A stretch of 64,000 nt of DNA from Dicaeum eximium (Eukaryota > Chordata > Aves > Passeriformes > Dicaeidae): the NCBI GenBank assembly GCA_013396995.1, contig VWZP01007937.1, positions 496,001 through 560,000 on the forward strand. Direction: 5' to 3'. A program made the translations under genes and the position numbers. Numbering within the stretch: the stretch's first letter is position 1; each line of letters begins with the position of its first letter. This document shows positions 51,098-61,776 of the stretch, piece after piece. The notes under the pieces are model-generated. The model was not told where the DNA came from, did not search any database, and saw only the letters and a program-made list of their open reading frames with translations.

Positions 51098-54061
51098 GTA
51101 AATACTCTTACACTCTAAATACTGTTATGGGAATAGGCAGTGTGCACTATGCTTGTCCAATTAGCATTTTCACAGTCAAATATACAAATTATTTAATGCA
51201 AAAAAAGCCTTATTAATAATACAGTTGAAGTTGTTACATGTAGAAAACCACCTTCCTAGCATTGACCCCTGCCTGGGGCTGCCAGCCCCTTCCCTGGCAG
51301 CATTCCTGGAGCAGGAGCTGGGCAAGGGCACTCTGGGAACCCAGTTCAGCCTCTCTTAGGTCCAGGGCAGTCCAGACACAGCTGGGACCCACGCCTGGGT
51401 CATCTTCTCCCAGCAGTGACACGTGTTAGACACTTCCTGGGTGACAATGTAAAATTATTAATTAAAAAAAAAAATTAAGGGCAGCTATTCTGTACTGACA
51501 AACTGAAAAAAATGATGGAAAACAGTGTTTTAAAATAATATAGTCTATTGAAATAATTGACTTCCTTCTAATTCCTTTTTTGAGAAAATGAACATTACGC
51601 ATATTCTCATAATGTATTTCATAAAAGATGAGTGATTTATGAAAGACCTGCCTGTGATGAAGAATTAAAAACATGCAGCCTCAAATTCAGGTCTTAATTG
51701 TATTCTTTGTGTTTCCTAGTAATTCAATAATAAATCTTTCATCTCTTAGTGGTATAGGCTAATGTTAACAGAAAAATAATTTGGTTTTCAATAAAGAGGT
51801 CAGCTACTCTTCTGTTTCATTTCACCACATCCTGCCCTACACAAAATAGATAGCAAATATTTCTCACTTTTCTGCAGGTCTCCAGCAGCAATCTCTCTAA
51901 TTCCAATATTCAGCTCTGAAAAGGGGCATTACTTATGCATGGGAAGAACTCACCAAATAAACAGTTCCTCTAGTATTAAAGATTCACCAGCTATACGATA
52001 ATTTGTTCTGAGAAATAATAATTTCTTTTCTGTATTGTAAATTTAAACCTTATTTTATCCTTGCAAGCCATTCCCATTGACTTGACCATGAGACACCTGT
52101 TAAAGTTAGCTCAGCCCAGGGCCTGTGGACTTCCAGTAGCAGGTACAAAATCATATTTATTGGGCAACAAACTGCATTTATCTTTGTGACATCAGTGGGG
52201 TGCAGCCTGAGAAGTGCAGCCTTCCCAAGACAAGGGAATGCAGGTCTGTGGGAGCCAAGGGGCAGCAAGGGAGACTCTGTGCCTCCATACACTGAAGCAT
52301 GGCAGAGAGATTGTGGCAGAAGTGTTCTCACATGCAAAAATATTTTAATATTTTAATCTCCTCCTGTCATGAGGTTCCTGGTAACTATACTGTTAGATGT
52401 GCTTGCCACTCGGCATCTCATTACTTTTCCCTAACAAAACAAAAAAATCCCCACTGGTACAAAAATTGACTGCATCCAAGGGAAACAGTAGCAAACTATT
52501 ATTTGTTCTTTGAATTAAAACCCCTCCTTTTGTTTAAATCTTTGAGCTGCTTTGCTTAGTCTAGGACAATTCAATAGCTATTTACATATCATTGATTTTC
52601 TTCTAAAGATAAAGTCATCAGACCTTTGGATCACAGCCAGTTTTTCCAAACCTAGACGAATAGAAACCACTGCATAATTTTTAATGGTAGCTAGATTCCA
52701 ACTCTGAGATTTTCTTCAGTTGTTGGATTGTAAGAATAAATGCTGAACAAACACTCATGTCTCGTATCCTTGTATTTATTGTTCAGAATTGCTGGTCGAT
52801 ATTTGCTTGCACATTAACTAATAGCACTGACTATTTCACTGCCCATACAATGTTATAGTTAATAGCAATTTTGATGCCTCACACCACAATAAAAATTGGT
52901 TTCAAAAAAATCAATAAATTCCTTGTTTTGTATCAGGGAAGAGAGACAAACAATAAATCATGAATTTTGAGTTGATAATTTAGTCTGACAACATAGTATT
53001 CGGGATTTCTTTGAATGATAGTTATGATGCCCTGTAGAGTCACATTCTAAACTGAAATGCACCTCTGAGTGCCTTTGCTGTTTCTGTTTGGGGACAAGTC
53101 ACTGCAGTAGTGTCTCAACAGATTTTCTGAGGCAAAGTGTATAATACAAGTTTGGAGTTCACAGTTTTGATTGGCTTATGTTATTTGTGGATTGGTCAAG
53201 TTAGAGCAACATGAATTTGACTCATGGTACAACTTGAATAGGATATCTTACTCTGGTTTGAAACAGATAGAATATACATGTACAATAATAGAAGAGGGAT
53301 TTGCCTAAATGAACCTCCCTAAGTTTCAAATATAAGCATTCTGAGGTTCTCTCAGAGCAAGGACAGTCACCAAGGAAGAAAAACATCCCCCAGCACAAAT
53401 AACCAAGTAGGTATGGCATTCAGGCTATGACAGTAGTCTAAGACAAACACAGCAAAACAGAGAGGCTTTTTGGAGGCTGTTTAGACTGAAAAATATTGCT
53501 GCTTTTAAGGAAAGAGTTCTCTCAGTTTTATCATAATGATCTGATACAACATTTTTTTTTTGATAATTCAAACCCAGTTTTTTTCAGAGCAGATACATTA
53601 AGGATCCAGTATCAATGATGTTTTAGCATGATAAATTATCTTCATTCATACTCATGGCAGAATAATCTCTTATCTTTTTCTATCTGAACAAATAATGGCT
53701 CAGTGTAAGACTAAAGCACTGGTCACATTGTACAGAGATTTAATACATCAAAAATTCAGCATGGATAATTGAAGAATACTTGTGATTGGTAATCCCCTCA
53801 GAACCTCCTCATTAAGGACAGTGTCTCTCCTGCCTATGTGTGTTTATGTCTGCAGTGGTGCTTTGCTTTAAACTCACTCTCTTTATTGCAGAAACATCTG
53901 TTCCAGAATCATGCACTGGAGTTTTGTATCAGCAAATAATACCTGAAGGATAAATCTAGGCCAGAAATACTACAGTCTCTGCCTTACCTCATAGGGTTTC
54001 TGGTTTTGGTGGGTTTTTTTGTTTTGTTTTTTGGTTTTTTTTTTTAATTTTATTTTTTTAA
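51098..54061. other. Unique noncoding DNA, possible old LTR scraps
   Basis: I recognise nothing with certainty. The stretch 51260-51425 is G+C-rich and contains a small hairpin (ctgccag 51279-51285 with ctggcag 51294-51300). The stretch 52050-52330 is G+C-richer around a tttatt and might be an eroded minus-strand LTR. A T/G-rich low-complexity tract at 54000-54062 directly precedes the next LTR. Confidence 0.45.
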
Positions 54062-54062
54062 T

Positions 54063-54490
54063 TGTGCAATTTGTATATAATTTTTTTCCTACCTGGCCCT
54101 AAAATATTTGAAGGAACCTCAGAGATAACATGTGATGAGCTGACCACAGCCCCCATTCCCTATCCCCCTGTACTGTGCAGTGGGAAGAGGTGGAGAATCA
54201 GGAAAAAGTTAAGCCTGGGAAGGGTGGAGGGCTGCTTGGAAGGTGTTTTTAAGAGTTGAGTTTACTCCTTATCGTCTTACTATGATTTGATTGATAAAAA
54301 ATGAAACTATTTTCCCCAAGTCAAGTCTGTTTTGCCCCTGTTGGTAACTGCTGAATGACACTCTGTGTCCTTAGCTTGACCCAGGAGCCTTTTGCTGTAT
54401 TTTTCACTCCTCTGCCCAGCTGAAAAGGAGAGTGATAGAGTGGCTTTGGTGGGCACTCGATGTCCAGCCAGGGTCAAATCCCCACAACCA
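54063..54490 (+). mobile_element. ERV LTR, 3' part (avian ERVL-like)
   Basis: The 3' half reads like a widespread avian LTR: a (g/a)ataaaa signal zone near 54293-54305, ccaagtcaagtctgttttgc, a ccttagcttgacccagga block, a pyrimidine-rich stretch, gagagtgatagagtggcttt, ggtgggcactcgatgtccag, and the terminal gccagggtcaaatccccaca. The 5' edge is not clear; it seems to start close to gtgcaatttgtatataat, next to the T/G tract. No paired LTR or internal retroviral coding region was recognised, so it is a solo or truncated LTR. Confidence 0.62.
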
Positions 54491-56499
54491 GTTACGTTAT
54501 TCAACCTTGTTATTTCTTCATTTTCCTTTCAGATAGAAGATCATGGGCATCTTGGAGTATCAAAGTAATCCAAGAGAAATTACATACAGAACAACATTGA
54601 AAAAGTATGTCTAAAAAACCTGCTCAAAGATCCAGGCACTAATAAAATTGAACAATGTGGGTAAGAGGACAATAATGCTTTTGTTTTAAATGTCGAGCTG
54701 TTACTGGTGAAAACAAGCATCAAGACAGGATGGAGATGAGGAGAAGGAATTGAATGACAGAGGTAATTTTGATGGAGAAATGTTACAATACCAGAATCAG
54801 AACAATGGATAAATGAGGTGTTAAAGTAGTGTTTGTGTAAGTGTCTGAGGTGAATTGGAGATTTATATGCAGAGAGAAGGAGACAAGAAACGGACACATG
54901 GATATGGAAATAACACAAGGGAAGAAGTAGGAATTATGTAGGAGAATGAAGTGCTAGGATACTGAGAAAGGGTAAAGAATCTGACAAATGGAATGACCAG
55001 AGACAGGGAAGGTCCCTTTTCTGCCTGTGGATTTCCTGACAAGCACAGCACTGTGTGCCTGCACACTGGCCCCAGCTGTGTGGCAATTGTTGATGCTGCT
55101 GTTGAAGGCAATGGATTACATTAACTTGAGAATAGCAGTAAAACAGGTTCTCATCACTGGTAAAACAGCTTTTGGTGAAGGCTTGAATTGCTTTGCCACA
55201 CCAGTTTCTAATTGCCTCATTGCTATCACTTAGCCAACATTTTAAGCATTTTGTCTCAACATTATTTCTTTAATATCATTGCCAGACTCATTAATTGGAT
55301 GTTTTGAATATGCCTTTACTTTGCCCTAAGGTTATTTTATCATACATTTACATTCTTCATCACAACTGATGAAAACAAGGAGAATTTTTAATCTTCACTC
55401 CTTTCATGGCATTTCTTTTGCACTGGTGTCAAATAAGTAATTTCATCATTTTAAATTTCACAACAGTGTGGCTCATGATTCCTTACTAATTTTCTTAACA
55501 AGAAATATTGAATCATCAATTGCCATTGCTCAAATTGTAATCAGATAAAATCTGCTTTACTTTGCTATTTCATCCTCTCACAAACACAAATAAAACTGGG
55601 AAATAATTTTCAGGAAAACATGTGTGGACCCCTCCTATTACTTCTTGCTAAACAGACCCTAAAATAAAAGCCACTTCCCTGATGATAGTCTCCAGACTTT
55701 TCACTTTATCCCCACAGTCCAGAATCTGGAACTGCTAGGAAACAGCTGTGCTGTCAAAGCATTCCTGTACGGAGGTCTCAAACACATCAAAAATACCAAA
55801 CTGGAACTCAATGTTCAGGAAAATTATTCTGAGCAACTACACCTCAAGCAACAGTTAAAACTGAATTTTTTTATAGAAATGGAGAAATATTCCTATTTTA
55901 AAGGACCCAAAAAATTCCTAAGAAGTCAGCAAAGTGGGAAGAGAGAGTAGCAAGTCCCAAAGAAGGCACTGCATACTACTAGTAGCAACTGGACTTAAAT
56001 AGAATGAAAATAAATAAATTAAAAAAAATAAGGAATGTGTTTGATTATTAAGGACATCAATTTTATTTGGATGTTAATAATTTTTACCATAGGCTTCTGG
56101 TGATGGTGATTAGCAGCAATTCCCTTTACCCTGATGTGCAGAAAAATGTGTGTGTGTTTCTGGAATACAAACTCTATAGGGTTAAGGAATCTGGCTTCAA
56201 GGAACCAGATACATATTTTTTATTTTTTCTTGATCCATGATGTCCAAAGCACTAAGTAATCAGAAAAAAAAAAAAAAAAGAGAACTGGAATCTACATTTT
56301 TTGAGGCTATCAGTGCATTTGCCACATGTCTTCCTATCCTTTCTGTTATTTCTGCCATATTATAGAGAAATACGCAATTTGAAATTAATAAGAGCACATC
56401 AAGATCACAGAAAAGGAGAATTTAACGGAATTCACTTATTGACAGATCATTCAGCCAGTGATTTCCTGTAACTGAGTATCCCAAACCCCAAATGTAAGT
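54491..56499. other. Unique AT-rich noncoding DNA, no gene seen
   Basis: No recognisable repeat is present except simple runs, notably A16 at 56264-56279. A 112-codon minus frame (54580-54918) lies opposite a purine-rich plus strand and has no domain. Confidence 0.55.
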
Positions 56500-56880
56500 T
56501 CACAGTTTGGAAAGGACCTCTGGAGGTCTGTTGCTCATCCTTCTACTGAAAGCAGTGTCAGCTGCAAGGTCACACAGGTGTCTCACAGCTTTGTCCAGGG
56601 CACTCTTGAAAACCTCAGGGATGGAGTCTGTGAAGTCTCTCTGGACAACTTGTCCTCAGGCTTCAGGTACAGATCAAACTGGACAGATCCCAGGATAACC
56701 CTCATCAATATTCCACTTGTTAATAGCCTATGGTTGGAGTAGGAATAACTGGATCACTCTCTCAGGTGAACCATCAGGTCAGTTTTGGATGACCATCTGG
56801 GCCATAAAACTGTGATTTGAACACAAATGTGTCAAAGTGGAAAGTGTCAAAAGCTTTGATAAAGTCAAAGTAAATGGTAT
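56500..56880 (-). mobile_element. Old CR1 LINE, 3' portion (outer layer of a nest)
   Basis: The left edge is the 3' end of a CR1 in reverse orientation, a different subfamily type from the others (tttggaaaggacctctggag, then cactcttgaaaacctcaggg and atggagtctgtgaagtctct). The right edge (56838-56880) encodes on the minus strand IYFDFIKAFDT, reverse-transcriptase motif A of CR1 ORF2. The distance between the two is far shorter than in a full-length element, so internal sequence is missing or too decayed to see (56700-56835). The element resumes at 57645 beyond an inserted plus-strand CR1. Confidence 0.85.
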
Positions 56881-57189
56881 TTTATTGAGCAACTCCCCTA
56901 TGAGGAAAGGCTGAGAGAATTGGGATTATTCAGCCTGGAGAAGGGCAGGCTTTGGGGTGACCTAATTGTGTCCTTCCAGGTTCCAAGGGAACCAACAAGA
57001 AAGATGGAGAGAAACTATTTACAAGGGCCTGGAGTGACAGGACACGGGGGAATGGATGCCAACTGACAGAAAGTAGGTTTAGATTAGATTTTAAGAAACA
57101 ATTCTTCCCTGTGAGGGTGGTGAGACACTGGCACAGGTTTCCCAGAGAAGCTGTGGATGCCCCATCCCTGGAAGTGTTCAAGGGCAGGC
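56881..57189 (+). mobile_element. Inserted CR1 LINE, left part (middle layer of the nest)
   Basis: A plus-strand 5'-truncated CR1 starts near gagcaactcccctatgagga. It then gives aggctgagagaattgggatt, attcagcctggagaagggca, ctggagtgacaggacacggg, ggtttagattagattttaag and gatgccccatccctggaagt. It breaks at ttcaagggcaggc, where a solo LTR is inserted, and continues at 57523. The minus frame 56930-57232 is a CR1 shadow. Confidence 0.96.
57184..57189. repeat. Left target-site duplication of the solo LTR
   Basis: gcaggc lies immediately before the LTR's TG. The same hexamer follows its CA at 57523-57528. Removing the LTR and one copy restores an uninterrupted CR1 sequence. Confidence 0.88.
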
Positions 57190-57522
57190 TGTGGAGACCC
57201 TGAGAGGCATTCCCTGGGTTAGGGAAACACAAGAAGCTTCCCTCAAAAGATACCCTGTTACCCCACTGGCTCCTTCCCCTTGTTCCTGTTCCCCTCAGCC
57301 ACTCCCTCCCTATTCCCCCACTGGCCCCTCACCTTTGCACTGCCCCATCCCTGGAGTCAGCCCCGGCCTCTCGAGGTACAAAACCTGATCTCTCCCCATG
57401 AGTTTTGCTTTTGGACCCTGGACATCTGACTGTGTGGCTGAATTAAACATCTGTGGATACCTTGCAAAGGCCTTTTTGCTTCCTTACCCTGGACTTTATT
57501 AGCAGCTAGTTCAGCTGTAACA
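57190..57522 (+). mobile_element. Solo LTR, class II (ERVK-like), 333 bp
   Basis: The element begins tgtggagaccctgag and ends gctgtaaca, giving the retroviral TG...CA ends. It is flanked by a perfect 6-bp duplication (gcaggc), the size usual for ERVK-type integrases. Inside are a TATA-like tacaaaa (57377-57383) and a polyadenylation signal attaaa (57442-57447), placed as expected for U3-R-U5 on the plus strand. The U3 is C-rich and somewhat CpG-containing, hinting that the copy is younger than its surroundings. No internal viral sequence is present, consistent with LTR-LTR recombination. Class assignment rests on the duplication length and layout only. Confidence 0.85.
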
Positions 57523-57528
57523 GCAGGC
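57523..57528. repeat. Right target-site duplication of the solo LTR
   Basis: This is the second gcaggc, directly after the LTR's terminal CA and directly before tggatggggcttggagcagc of the interrupted CR1. Confidence 0.88.
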
Positions 57529-57644
57529 TGGATGGGGCTTGGAGCAGCCTGGTCTAGTGGAAGGTGTCCCTGCCCATGGCAGGCAGACTGGAATGAAGTG
57601 ATCTTTAAGGTCCCTTCCAACCCAGGCCATTCGATGATTCCATG
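57523..57644 (+). mobile_element. Inserted CR1 LINE, right part with 3' tail
   Basis: This continues the plus-strand CR1 after the LTR. It carries the conserved 3' untranslated region (ggatggggcttggagcagcc, ggtctagtggaaggtgtccc, aaggtcccttccaaccca) and ends in the tail cattcgatgattccatg. The old minus-strand CR1 resumes right after it. Confidence 0.95.
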
Positions 57645-58045
57645 TCTGCTTTATTTATTATAGAGTCTGCTAAACTCTTCTTTAATTCACAGACCAAGAT
57701 GTTTTACCTTAGAAGGCAATCAGACTGGTTAGGCATGATTTACCCTTCGTAAATCCACGATTGTTCCCCATCACCACACTCTGCTCTATACACAGTAAAG
57801 TATATTCCGAAGTAGATTCCTTCATGGGGCTGAAGTGCAGCTCCCTGGGTGGATTACTTGGCCATTTTTTGAAATGAATGTGACGTTTACCTTCCCCCAT
57901 TCATCAGAGGCGTCCCTGTGATTTCCATGCCCTCTCAAATACGACAGTGGTTTTGCAAGGACCTTGACCAGCTCTGTCATCACCTTTGGATGATTCCATG
58001 GACTTATGCTGGTCAAGTAATCCCTGACTTCATATTTACTCACTG
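57645..58045 (-). pseudogene. CR1 ORF2 reverse-transcriptase fragment (outer layer, 5' portion)
   Basis: On the minus strand, pieces of CR1 ORF2 occur in the expected order. EVRDYLTSI and HPKV are near 58035-57985, and KVLAKPLSYL is near 57955. A decayed KKGR-NYRP-like region (SKNGQVIHPG) comes next, and GFTKGKSCLTSLIAF lies at 57712-57756 in another frame. The next motif (A) lies at 56838-56880, on the far side of the inserted plus-strand CR1, so the copy is colinear across the insertion. Frameshifts and substitutions make it non-functional. It is the only reverse-transcriptase core sequence recognised in the window. Confidence 0.88.
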
Positions 58046-60013
58046 CTGTTTCACAGCTGCACAACAACCATTTTATTGCACTAAAGTCTCCGTGGATTTT
58101 GATGGGACACGTGCAACAATTCATCCTTTAACATTCTTTGTGCATCTTCTTCTTGTAGCATAGCTGGCCCTAAATAGGTATTCCCCTAATCACTGAGATG
58201 TGAGTAGACAGGGAGAGAATTTAACGACACACACTATGGAAAAGCTGATAGACTTTTTTAAATAGTAGAGTTTGTGAAGAAAAAAACAATAAAATATCCT
58301 TCACAACAACATGGTGTTTTAAAGCAGGGTTCCAGAGAGCAAGCACCCCAAATTTCTAGTATTCCTACTAAAAAACATGTGCACACAAACACTGGAATAA
58401 ATGAAAAAAGAGACAAATAACTGTTCAGTACTGTTCTATGATAGGAAGAACAATATGAGCAATTTAACACTAAATTAGCTACTAGGAGTTCCCAGCAGTT
58501 AATTCCTTAGAGAGTGAATGAGAGGGGAGATGTAGCAATTATTCTATAGAGTAATCTTTAAATAGATCTGAAAAACATTACTAATGTCTAAAGTGATTTT
58601 TCTTTCATTTTTGTGTAAAAAAATGTTGTGTAAGAAATAATATTTCTTAGCACACTGAGATGTTTTATAGAGCCTTAAAGAAAGCTAGGACAGAATAGGA
58701 ATCTTTTTACACCACTAAGCACAACAAGAAGCACCGTTCAAGCTGGCAACCTTCAGAGCCCTCTGACAGTCACTACTCCTTCAGAATCTGGACCTAAGTT
58801 AGGGAATTGTTCAGTTGGCACAATGATCCAGGTATTTCCACTCTGCTCAACACCTCAGAGGTTGAATTTTTGTCTAGAATAAAGTTAAAAATATTAAATA
58901 TTATACAAAGTTAAAAAGGTTTCCTTTAACACCTTGTTAAATTTAATAATTCTACATCCTTTCTGACACATTAATCAGTGTGATTTATTATGGTAGGGAA
59001 GACAAATTCAGAGAAATGGAAAGAAATCCCAACAGAAAATTTGTTTTTAGTCCACTGTTATCATACAAAGATAAGAATCTTTCCTAAGGAGTCTGTCTAC
59101 AGTGAGATAGGTTTGCTTTAAAATTTAATATCAGCTTTTATGACTGAAAGAAAAAACTGAAATAAAACATGTGCATAAAGGAAAGAAATTATACAAAAAA
59201 TTACTATAATTATGAACATCAAAGTTATTTATCAAAACTCCATCTTCTTTATGCTAATTATTTTCCCAACAGATTATTCTGAATAGGATGAAGCCATCTC
59301 AGTCATGAAAGAAAACTAGTGTTTTCCTGTTCCCTGATAATTAGTTATTCATATTTAGATAGCCTTCATTCACTGCTGCACAGGTGCCTCAACCTTTGCC
59401 ACACAACGTCGAGCTGTATTTAAAGAAATACTCTTTGAATACTTGTATAGGAATAATAGAAAACTGTATTAACAGCTTAATCGCCCTGCTCTCTCTGAAC
59501 GAGAGATCTGTCATCTGAAATTAATCCTTTTTTTTTTTTTTGTCAGAAACATGCACGAAACAGTTCTGACACTAAAATATGACAACGTTGTATCAGCAAG
59601 CCTGCTTCAGCAGCCCTGCTAATTTAACACCCTATTCAGCAGATATTTAATTTCCGTGGCTGTTGGCCACAAAGTTTCAGTGAACTTCTATGAGTTGGCA
59701 CCTGCAAAGCTTAATTTCAGTTCCATAAACATAAATTCCTGCCTTCCTCATTGCAGATATGTTAACTGCTGACTCTGGCTACAATTCTCCAGCATGTCCT
59801 ATTCCCATAACTATATATAGCAGTCAGCATTACACGTCCATCAGAATTATGAACTTACATTTGGATAAACCACAAATAATGACATATTTGTGGGAGAAAA
59901 ATCAAGTAAGAATAATGGAAATGCAGGTGTGCTCCGAGGTGTTAAAGCTGAAAAGGTTCTCTGATCAATGCATTCCCATCTGAAAAGGTTATTTGCTTAA
60001 GGCTACAGGAAGT
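58046..60013. other. Unique AT-rich noncoding DNA, no gene seen
   Basis: Beyond the CR1 edge nothing is recognisable. A T14 run lies at 59528-59541. Frames are at most 81 codons, without domains. The 5' limit of the old CR1 may extend slightly into 58046-58170. Confidence 0.5.
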
Positions 60014-60180
60014 GGATATTAGAAAAAAAATTCTTTACTGTGAAGGATGACCCATCCCTGGAAATGTTCAAGGTGGACAGTGCTCTGAGCAACCTGGTCT
60101 AGGAAGGTGTCCCTGCCCATGACAGAGGATGGGACTAAATTATCCTTAATGCTCCTTCCAACCTAGGCATTCTGTGGTTA
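60014..60180 (+). mobile_element. CR1 LINE 3' end with internal deletion
   Basis: The stretch starts ggatattagaaaaaaaattc, ctttactgtgaagg, then jumps directly to gacccatccctggaaatg. It skips the roughly 50-bp block that normally reads 'ggtggtgaggcactgg...gaagctgtgga'. It then continues through agcaacctggtctaggaagg, gtgtccctgcccatgacaga and gctccttccaacctaggcat to the tail. A second small deletion seems to lie after ttcaaggtgga. Confidence 0.92.
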
Positions 60181-60919
60181 TGATCTTCTCATGAGCCAGG
60201 ATCTTCTAAAGGAGAGATACTGTTAGGTGCTACACTGCCTCAGTAATAATGAACTTTACTCTCTCACTGACGCTGATTGGTGCATCAAGAGTGGTTTAGG
60301 CTAGACAGGGAGTTTACAAAAGATTCAATAGGAAAAGAATGCTTCTGAGTGCCAGGATGTCTGGTTGTGCCATCTCAGCCACAAGCCACAGACTCGGAAT
60401 CTCAAATCTGAGTGATTTTAACCAGAAATTGCTGAACAACATCATTCAAACTGTCATAAAATATCCTATTTGAAAGATAAAAATACCATTATTTTCCTTA
60501 TTCTGTCTAACTCAGGATTAAAAGCCAATGAAATAACCAGTGAGAGAGCAGTCTGCTATTTCAATGTTTCTTAAATAAGCATCATCCACTAATAGAAAAT
60601 TGTCATCACCAATGACAATTGATAGTTTTCATCACTTCACTACTTTTAGTTAAGTAGTGCTACCAAGTTTTATGCTAGCAGAGATACCTAAATGATCTTG
60701 AAATGATCTAGAAACTACCTTGCTAAAGCAGTAAATTTGTCAAGGTCTAATTAACCACGTAGAAACAAAAAAAAATGACACTGATAAATGTATGGAGCCA
60801 AAGTTTCACAGTGAAAAACACCCCAAACACCTTTATTTCAGATGACCCGAGATGGCACTCTTCTGGCTGGTCAGAGAAGTCTCAAATTAACAAAACTCCC
60901 CTTTTGTTGTTGGTGTTTT
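60181..60919. other. Spacer with twin hairpins; right part may be ERVK leader
   Basis: 60181-60780 is unique AT-rich DNA containing two adjacent small perfect hairpins (60598-60659). About 60780-60919 adjoins the primer binding site on the internal side and is probably the leader remnant of the minus-strand ERVK. No gag-like frame is recognisable in it. Confidence 0.5.
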
Positions 60920-60937
60920 CCCACGTTTAGGGCACCA
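60920..60937 (-). other. Retroviral primer binding site (tRNA-Lys type)
   Basis: Read on the minus strand this is tggtgccctaaacgtggg. It matches the lysine-tRNA primer site used by many class II retroviruses (tggtgcccaacgtggg-like) apart from a 2-base insertion. It begins one base after the LTR's terminal CA, the canonical arrangement, and so orients the element to the minus strand. Confidence 0.72.
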
Positions 60938-60938
60938 T

Positions 60939-61350
60939 TGTTGTTGTAGTCTTGCATGAGGGGTTTCCAATTGCCCTGGTTGCTCCCTCCGTGTTTAAGG
61001 ACTTGGACTCTGTATGTCTGAAGGCTTAAGATATTTTATTTATGATGGCTCCACGTTCCAGGCCCGAGGCTTAATGCCTCATATATTGCAGCCTGGTATA
61101 AGAAATACTCTGCTTAGTGCAGCTTCTCTCTCTGGGTCTGATACTGATGTGAGGAGCTGATAATCAAGCAGCTTCCTCTCCCATGTTCTGGGAACAGAAC
61201 AGAAAACACAAGAGGTGTCCTTGAGCACAGGACACAGCTTAGATTGTTTACAGAAATCTGCTGGTGGGAAAAACAATCTTTTCCCTTGGAAAGAAGAACC
61301 TAGCAGGCATGCTGCTAGGGAATTCAGAAAACCCAAAATCATAATCAACA
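60939..61350 (-). mobile_element. ERVK-like 5' LTR (minus strand)
   Basis: On the minus strand the LTR ends gcaagactacaacaaca, immediately before the primer binding site. About 100 nt upstream is an aataaa polyadenylation signal (plus 61035-61040), preceded by a TATA-like aatatat (about 61081-61087). The U3 start is placed at tgttgattatg (61350) or tgtgttgattatg (61352), which gives about 412 bp. The 61079-61351 minus frame is part of the LTR and not a gene. Only a short leader follows, so the provirus is truncated. Confidence 0.68.
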
Positions 61351-61352
61351 CA

Positions 61353-61776
61353 CTCTCTCAACCTTCAAGCCAGGATAAAGAACTGCATTAATTAGTTGCT
61401 TTGCTAGTAAATATTAAAAGGGATGAGAGATTTATGTGCTGTTACTGAATTGATCTGGTTGATCTCTTTAAAGAAAGGATATAGATTTTGAATACTAATT
61501 TTTATTATTCTGTTAAATTCCAGGACCATTTGCATTTGATTCCAAAAGTTTGTTGTCACAGAAGATCTACACTTCCTTCTTGACCATCACCCCAGTGTCA
61601 CATGCCTGGCTGCTGGAAGATGAATGACCAGCAGAACAGAAGCAGAAATACAGAGAACTGCACACCAGGAATGTTGAGTCTATACTGGCCTCTAGAAGTT
61701 GTTTATCCATTTTGTCCAGGGCATATTGGCCTGCCAAAAGCTGTTTTTCCATCTGAAACCTTTCTCTGACTGATTC
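61353..61776. other. Spacer between ERVK-like and ERVL-type LTRs
   Basis: This is unique AT-rich sequence. The 61-codon minus frame (61567-61752) has no recognisable domain. Confidence 0.5.

Noticed and set aside
54470..54483. gggtcaaatcccc, resembling a tRNA B-box
   Set aside because: It lies at the end of an ERVL-like LTR where this sequence is typical; no A-box or cloverleaf is present upstream.
57350..57390. Local CpG cluster considered as a gene promoter
   Set aside because: It is inside the solo LTR and is explained by the LTR's own promoter region and young age.
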